Shown piece after piece: positions 31,184 through 34,305 of a stretch of 34,305 bases of DNA. The translations under genes and the position numbers were made by a program. The DNA lies in the NCBI GenBank assembly GCA_036510735.1, contig DATCDK010000222.1, positions 1-34,305 on the forward strand, written 5' to 3'. This stretch comes from PALSA-607 sp036510735 (GTDB lineage: Bacteria; Actinomycetota; Actinomycetes; Acidothermales; Acidothermaceae). How positions within the stretch are numbered: the first letter of the stretch is position 1; each line of letters opens with the position of its first letter. The notes beneath the pieces are model-generated. The model had not been told where the DNA came from. It saw only the letters and a program-made list of their open reading frames with translations, and made no database searches.

Positions 31184-31968
31184 CGACGTCGTCCGATTTC
31201 GTGTTCGCGAGGGCCTCACGGGCGAACCAAACGATCAGGCTGTTGGGCGAGCTGCTCATCACCCTGGGTGCGATCGTTTTCCTGTTCATCGGGTACGAGC
31301 TGTGGTTCACCGGGCTGTATACCGAGCACGCCCAATCGAACTTCAAGAAGCAGCTGGCCGCCGAGTGGGCGTCACCGGCGCCGCCCACGACATCAGCAGG
31401 GCCTGCGTCGTCCGCCTCGCCCAGTTCGCCGGCATCGGGCAGCCCCAGCCCGACGTCCGTGCCGGTGGCGTCGGCGCCGACGGTGGCGCCGATCGCCCTG
31501 CCAGGTGATGCGATCGGCATCATCCGGATTCCTCGGCTCGGCACGAAGTACGGCTACGCCATCGTCGAGGGGGTGTCGACCGACGACCTGAAGAAGGGGC
31601 CTGGGCACTACCCCGGCACTGCGAACCCCGGTGGCATCGGCAATTTCGTGGTGTCCGGCCACCGGACCACTTATCTCGCGCCGTTCAACGGCCTCGGTGA
31701 ACTGGTGGTCGGCGACGCGATCGTCATCGAGACTCGCGACACCTGGTACACCTACTTGGTCACGAAGACCCAGGCCGTGCTGCCGACCGACACCGCGGTC
31801 GTCTTGCCGGTGCCGGGCCAGCCACGCGCGAGGCCCACCCAGGCGCTGATCACGTTGACCACCTGCACGCCGAAGTACTCCGCGTCGCACCGTCTCATCG
31901 TGACCGGGTTGTTGCAGTCGGCGCTTCCTAAGTCGGCTGGCTCGCCGCCAGCACTTGTGGGGGGCTAG
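31180..31968 (+). CDS. srtE: Class E sortase
   Basis: The 262-residue transpeptidase has an N-terminal membrane anchor (about 25-42), a Pro/Ser/Ala-rich linker (about 62-108) and a sortase domain. Catalytic residues: H161 in VVSGHRTTY, C229 in ITLTTCTP and R238 in SASHRLIV. The TLTTC motif marks class E, which in Actinobacteria attaches housekeeping proteins to the wall, often recognising LAxTG. The GTG overlaps the DUF881 stop by four bases. A longer open frame upstream runs antiparallel in meaning to the DUF881 gene and is not used. Confidence 0.92.
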   Translation: MTTSSDFVFARASRANQTIRLLGELLITLGAIVFLFIGYELWFTGLYTEHAQSNFKKQLAAEWASPAPPTTSAGPASSASPSSPASGSPSPTSVPVASAPTVAPIALPGDAIGIIRIPRLGTKYGYAIVEGVSTDDLKKGPGHYPGTANPGGIGNFVVSGHRTTYLAPFNGLGELVVGDAIVIETRDTWYTYLVTKTQAVLPTDTAVVLPVPGQPRARPTQALITLTTCTPKYSASHRLIVTGLLQSALPKSAGSPPALVGG

Positions 31969-31970
31969 CC

Positions 31971-32213
31971 ATGTACGAGTGGTTGTGGCGCAAGATGCCC
32001 GGTGGCTTCGCGGGCAAGCTGACCGGTTGCCTCGCGTTGCTCGTCGGCGTCCTCGCCTTGCTGTTCTTCGTGATTTTTCCTTGGGTCGAGCCACGCCTGC
32101 CATGGAACGACGTGAACGTGAATTCGCCGTCGATTGAGCAGACGATTCCGACCTCGTCCCCTGCGCCGACCAGCTCACCTGTGGTGTCGCCATCGACGCT
32201 GCCCGCCGGGTAG
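31971..32213 (+). CDS. Small single-pass membrane protein
   Basis: An 80-residue protein two bases after the sortase stop. MYEWLWRKMPGG at the start, a membrane helix (about 18-38) and a Pro/Ser/Thr-rich outer tail. The MYxWxWRxLPG-type start is recurrent in actinobacterial proteins in this sortase-pabA interval. Co-translation with the sortase is likely. Function unknown. Confidence 0.8.
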   Translation: MYEWLWRKMPGGFAGKLTGCLALLVGVLALLFFVIFPWVEPRLPWNDVNVNSPSIEQTIPTSSPAPTSSPVVSPSTLPAG

Positions 32214-32267
32214 ACGTAGCGCAGATAGTCGGCGACGCCGGACGCCGGCATCTGGGAGGATCGCTAG

Positions 32268-32879
32268 GTGCGCATTCTTGTCGTCGACAACTACGACAGC
32301 TTCGTCTTCAACCTCGTCCAGTACCTGGGTCAGCTTGGGGCGACCTGTGTGGTGCTGCGCAACGATGAGGTCAAACCAGGGGACGCCGCTGCGTTCGACG
32401 GCGTACTGCTGAGCCCAGGGCCGGGGATTCCGGAAGACGCAGGGGTCTGCGTGCCCCTGATCAAGGAGATGGCCGGCCGGTTGCCGATTTTCGGAGTGTG
32501 CTTGGGGCATCAGGCGATCGGTGTCGCGTACGGCGCGGTCGTCAATCGCGCCCCGGAGCTGCTGCATGGGAAAACCAGCGAAGTGCACCACGCCGGCGCC
32601 GGTGTGCTGGCCGGGTTGCCCGACCCCTTCACCGCGACCCGCTACCACTCACTCGCGGTCGTCGAGTCGACCCTGCCGGGCAGCATCGAGGTGACGGGTC
32701 GAACAGACTCGGGCGTCGTCATGGCCATGCGGCATCGCGATGTCGATGTCGAGGGCGTGCAGTTCCACCCCGAGTCGGTCCTGACGCAGGGTGGCCACCA
32801 CATGCTGGCAAACTGGTTGGTGCGTTGTGGTGACGCCGGCGCGCCAGCCCGCGCCGAACTCATCAGTTCGCCGCTGTAA
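32268..32879 (+). CDS. pabA: Glutamine amidotransferase of anthranilate/para-aminobenzoate synthase
   Basis: A 203-residue class I glutaminase subunit that gives ammonia to chorismate for folate (PabA) or tryptophan (TrpG) synthesis. The triad is C78 in GVCLGHQ, H167 and E169 in FHPES. SPGPGIPEDAG forms the oxyanion-hole region. The GTG at 32268 has GGGAGGA upstream. In actinomycetes the origin-proximal copy beside pknB is usually annotated trpG/pabA; no synthase partner is in the window, so the pathway is undecided. Confidence 0.93.
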   Translation: MRILVVDNYDSFVFNLVQYLGQLGATCVVLRNDEVKPGDAAAFDGVLLSPGPGIPEDAGVCVPLIKEMAGRLPIFGVCLGHQAIGVAYGAVVNRAPELLHGKTSEVHHAGAGVLAGLPDPFTATRYHSLAVVESTLPGSIEVTGRTDSGVVMAMRHRDVDVEGVQFHPESVLTQGGHHMLANWLVRCGDAGAPARAELISSPL

Positions 32880-32909
32880 GCGACCAACTGGCGAACTCGG
32901 CGCGATTCG

Positions 32910-34305
32910 CTATGGCGTTGCCGTCGGGCTCACAGACGGTGTCGCCGAGGTGCTTGCCGATGGCGTGGCACTCCCCGGTGGTGGTGAGGCCGGTGGCGAG
33001 GACGACGGCGGCGGCGGTGCGACGGCCACGAAGAGCTTGACCACGGTGCCGGTCTTCGCCGTTGTGTCGTGCCCAGGCGATTGATTGATGACCGAGCCGG
33101 CTTGCACTGTGCTGCTCGCCTGGTTGATCTGCTGGAAGTTGAAGCCGTTGGTGCTCAGCGCCTGCTCGGCCTCATCGAGCGGCAGGTTTCGCACGTCTGG
33201 CACGGTGCTGTTGCCGCTTGCGACGACCACATTGACTGCAGTGCCCGACCCAATCGTCGTCCCCGCCTTGGGGCTCTGGCTGAGCACTGTGTTGCCGGCC
33301 AGCGCTGAATCCTGCGGCGTGATCGTCCCAAGGGTCAGTTTGTCGCGCTGCAGTTCGGCTTTGGCATCAGTAAGTGACTGATTGGTGAGGTCTGGAACCG
33401 GCACTGCTGCTGGGCCGCTCGACACGTAGATGGTGACGTTGGTCTTCAACGGCAGCGGCGTGCCCGTCGGTGGGTTCTCGCTGATGACGAGCCCCTTGGC
33501 TACCGTCGGGCTGCCGGCCACCTGCACGACGGGATTTAGGCCCGCGGTCTTTAGTGTCGAGATCGCATCAGCTTGGGAGAACCCGGTCACACTCGGGACC
33601 TGCACGGTAACCGCTGGGTGCTTGGTCGTCAGTGCCTGCCGAAGAAGCAGACCGAGTGCGATGAACACAGCGCACGCGATGAGCGCAAGCATGATGTACA
33701 CGAGCGGACGACGACCGCGCGGCTGCCGGCGACCGATCTCCTCGCCGGCAACCGGCGCGAGGCTGACGGTCTGATCGTGCAGCAGCGGAGTGGCGCGGAC
33801 CGGCACTCCGCTCAGCGCCCGCTCGATGTCTTCGCGCATCTCGGCGGCACTCTGGTAACGGTTCGCCGGATTCTTGGCCATCGCCTTGAGCACGATGGCG
33901 TCGATTGCCGGACTCACGTCGGGATTGACCCGCGACGGTGGGATCGGGTCTTCACGCACGTGCTGGTAGGCGACCGCGACGGCGGAATCACCGGTGAACG
34001 GCGGGGTTCCGGTCAGCAGTTCGTAGAGCAGGCAGCCGGTGGAGTACACGTCACTGCGCGGGTCGACCTGCTCGCCGCGCGCTTGTTCAGGCGAGAGGTA
34101 CTGCGCGGTGCCGATCACGGCGGCCGTCTGCGTGACCGCGGCGCTCGCCTGCGCCACGGATCGTGCGATGCCGAAGTCCATGACCTTCACCTCGCCCGAC
34201 CGCGTCAGCATGACGTTGGCGGGTTTGATGTCGCGATGGATGATGCCGTTGCGGTGGCTGTAATCGAGCGCCTTGAGGATCTCCGCGGTGATCTCGAGTG
34301 CGCGG
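32910..34305 (-). CDS. pknB: Serine/threonine protein kinase PknB with PASTA domains (partial, start beyond window)
   Basis: The 3' part of pknB, about 464 codons to TAG at 32910. The frame is open to the window edge and includes the catalytic loop HRDIKPAN and the metal-binding DFG (DFGIAR). An APE-like LSPEQARG and the rest of the C-lobe follow. A membrane helix (LVYIMLALIACAVFIALGLLL) separates the kinase from three PASTA repeats that would sense muropeptides or lipid II. A Pro/Ser/Thr tail ends the protein. PknB controls wall synthesis and division in Actinobacteria; CwlM is one substrate in mycobacteria. Mycobacterial PknB has four PASTA repeats, one more than seen here. Confidence 0.95.
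   Translation of the reverse strand, partial: RALEITAEILKALDYSHRNGIIHRDIKPANVMLTRSGEVKVMDFGIARSVAQASAAVTQTAAVIGTAQYLSPEQARGEQVDPRSDVYSTGCLLYELLTGTPPFTGDSAVAVAYQHVREDPIPPSRVNPDVSPAIDAIVLKAMAKNPANRYQSAAEMREDIERALSGVPVRATPLLHDQTVSLAPVAGEEIGRRQPRGRRPLVYIMLALIACAVFIALGLLLRQALTTKHPAVTVQVPSVTGFSQADAISTLKTAGLNPVVQVAGSPTVAKGLVISENPPTGTPLPLKTNVTIYVSSGPAAVPVPDLTNQSLTDAKAELQRDKLTLGTITPQDSALAGNTVLSQSPKAGTTIGSGTAVNVVVASGNSTVPDVRNLPLDEAEQALSTNGFNFQQINQASSTVQAGSVINQSPGHDTTAKTGTVVKLFVAVAPPPPSSSPPASPPPGSATPSASTSATPSVSPTATP

Overview
The window is a high-GC actinobacterial (Actinomycetota) chromosome segment centred on the replication origin. The evidence is the gene order sigma/anti-sigma, trxB-trxA, cwlM-like amidase, parB-parA, rsmG, jag, yidC, yidD, rnpA, rpmH, dnaA, dnaN, gnd, recF, dciA, gyrB, gyrA, DUF3566, tRNA-Ile, DLW-39, tRNA-Ala, cyclophilin, rhomboid, crgA, DUF881, sortase E, pabA/trpG, pknB. 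Frequent GTG starts, CrgA, a class E sortase and a PASTA-containing PknB all fit. I cannot fix the genus. The set resembles both the mycobacterial and the streptomycete origin regions, so a less-studied actinomycete order is likely.

Left arm (1-7041, mostly + strand): the repeat-bearing 3' tail of a gene that is probably a SigM-like ECF sigma factor, its anti-sigma factor, thioredoxin reductase and thioredoxin behind a clear SigR/SigH-type promoter (GGGAAT-N18-GTT), a CwlM-like amidase homologue without signal peptide, a convergent GNAT gene, and a translationally coupled aminotransferase / D-Ala-D-Ala ligase pair. A perfect hairpin separates this from the minus-strand block 7060-12682 (rpmH to parB), which covers ribosomal protein L34, RNase P protein, membrane insertion, RNA modification and chromosome partitioning. 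Two parS sites lie inside parA.

Origin (12683-15152): dnaA is flanked by two non-coding stretches of about 470 and 405 bases, both carrying DnaA-box-like 9-mers. To the right follow dnaN, a short-form 6-phosphogluconate dehydrogenase, recF, dciA, gyrB and gyrA, all on the + strand, then DUF3566, tRNA-Ile(GAT), the tiny DLW-39 gene and tRNA-Ala(TGC). rpmH (45 aa) and DLW-39 (44 aa) are very short genes recovered by direct reading.

Accessory block (25184-28330): this is the least conventional part. It holds a small minus-strand ORF, a 14-bp palindrome, a DUF5678-like small protein coupled to a retropepsin-like aspartic protease gene that is broken by a frameshift at a G5 tract, a divergent pair of HTH/coiled-coil regulator and ClpC2-like stand-alone Clp-N protein, and a membrane protein with four 23-residue repeats (DUF5324-like).

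Right arm (28525-34305): cyclophilin, zinc-finger rhomboid protease, a cluster of DnaA-box-like sequences between rhomboid and crgA, crgA, a DUF881 protein coupled to a class E sortase, a small membrane protein, the glutamine amidotransferase PabA/TrpG, and the 3' part of pknB, which runs off the window. CwlM-like protein, CrgA and PknB suggest that control of wall growth and division sits beside the replication and segregation genes.
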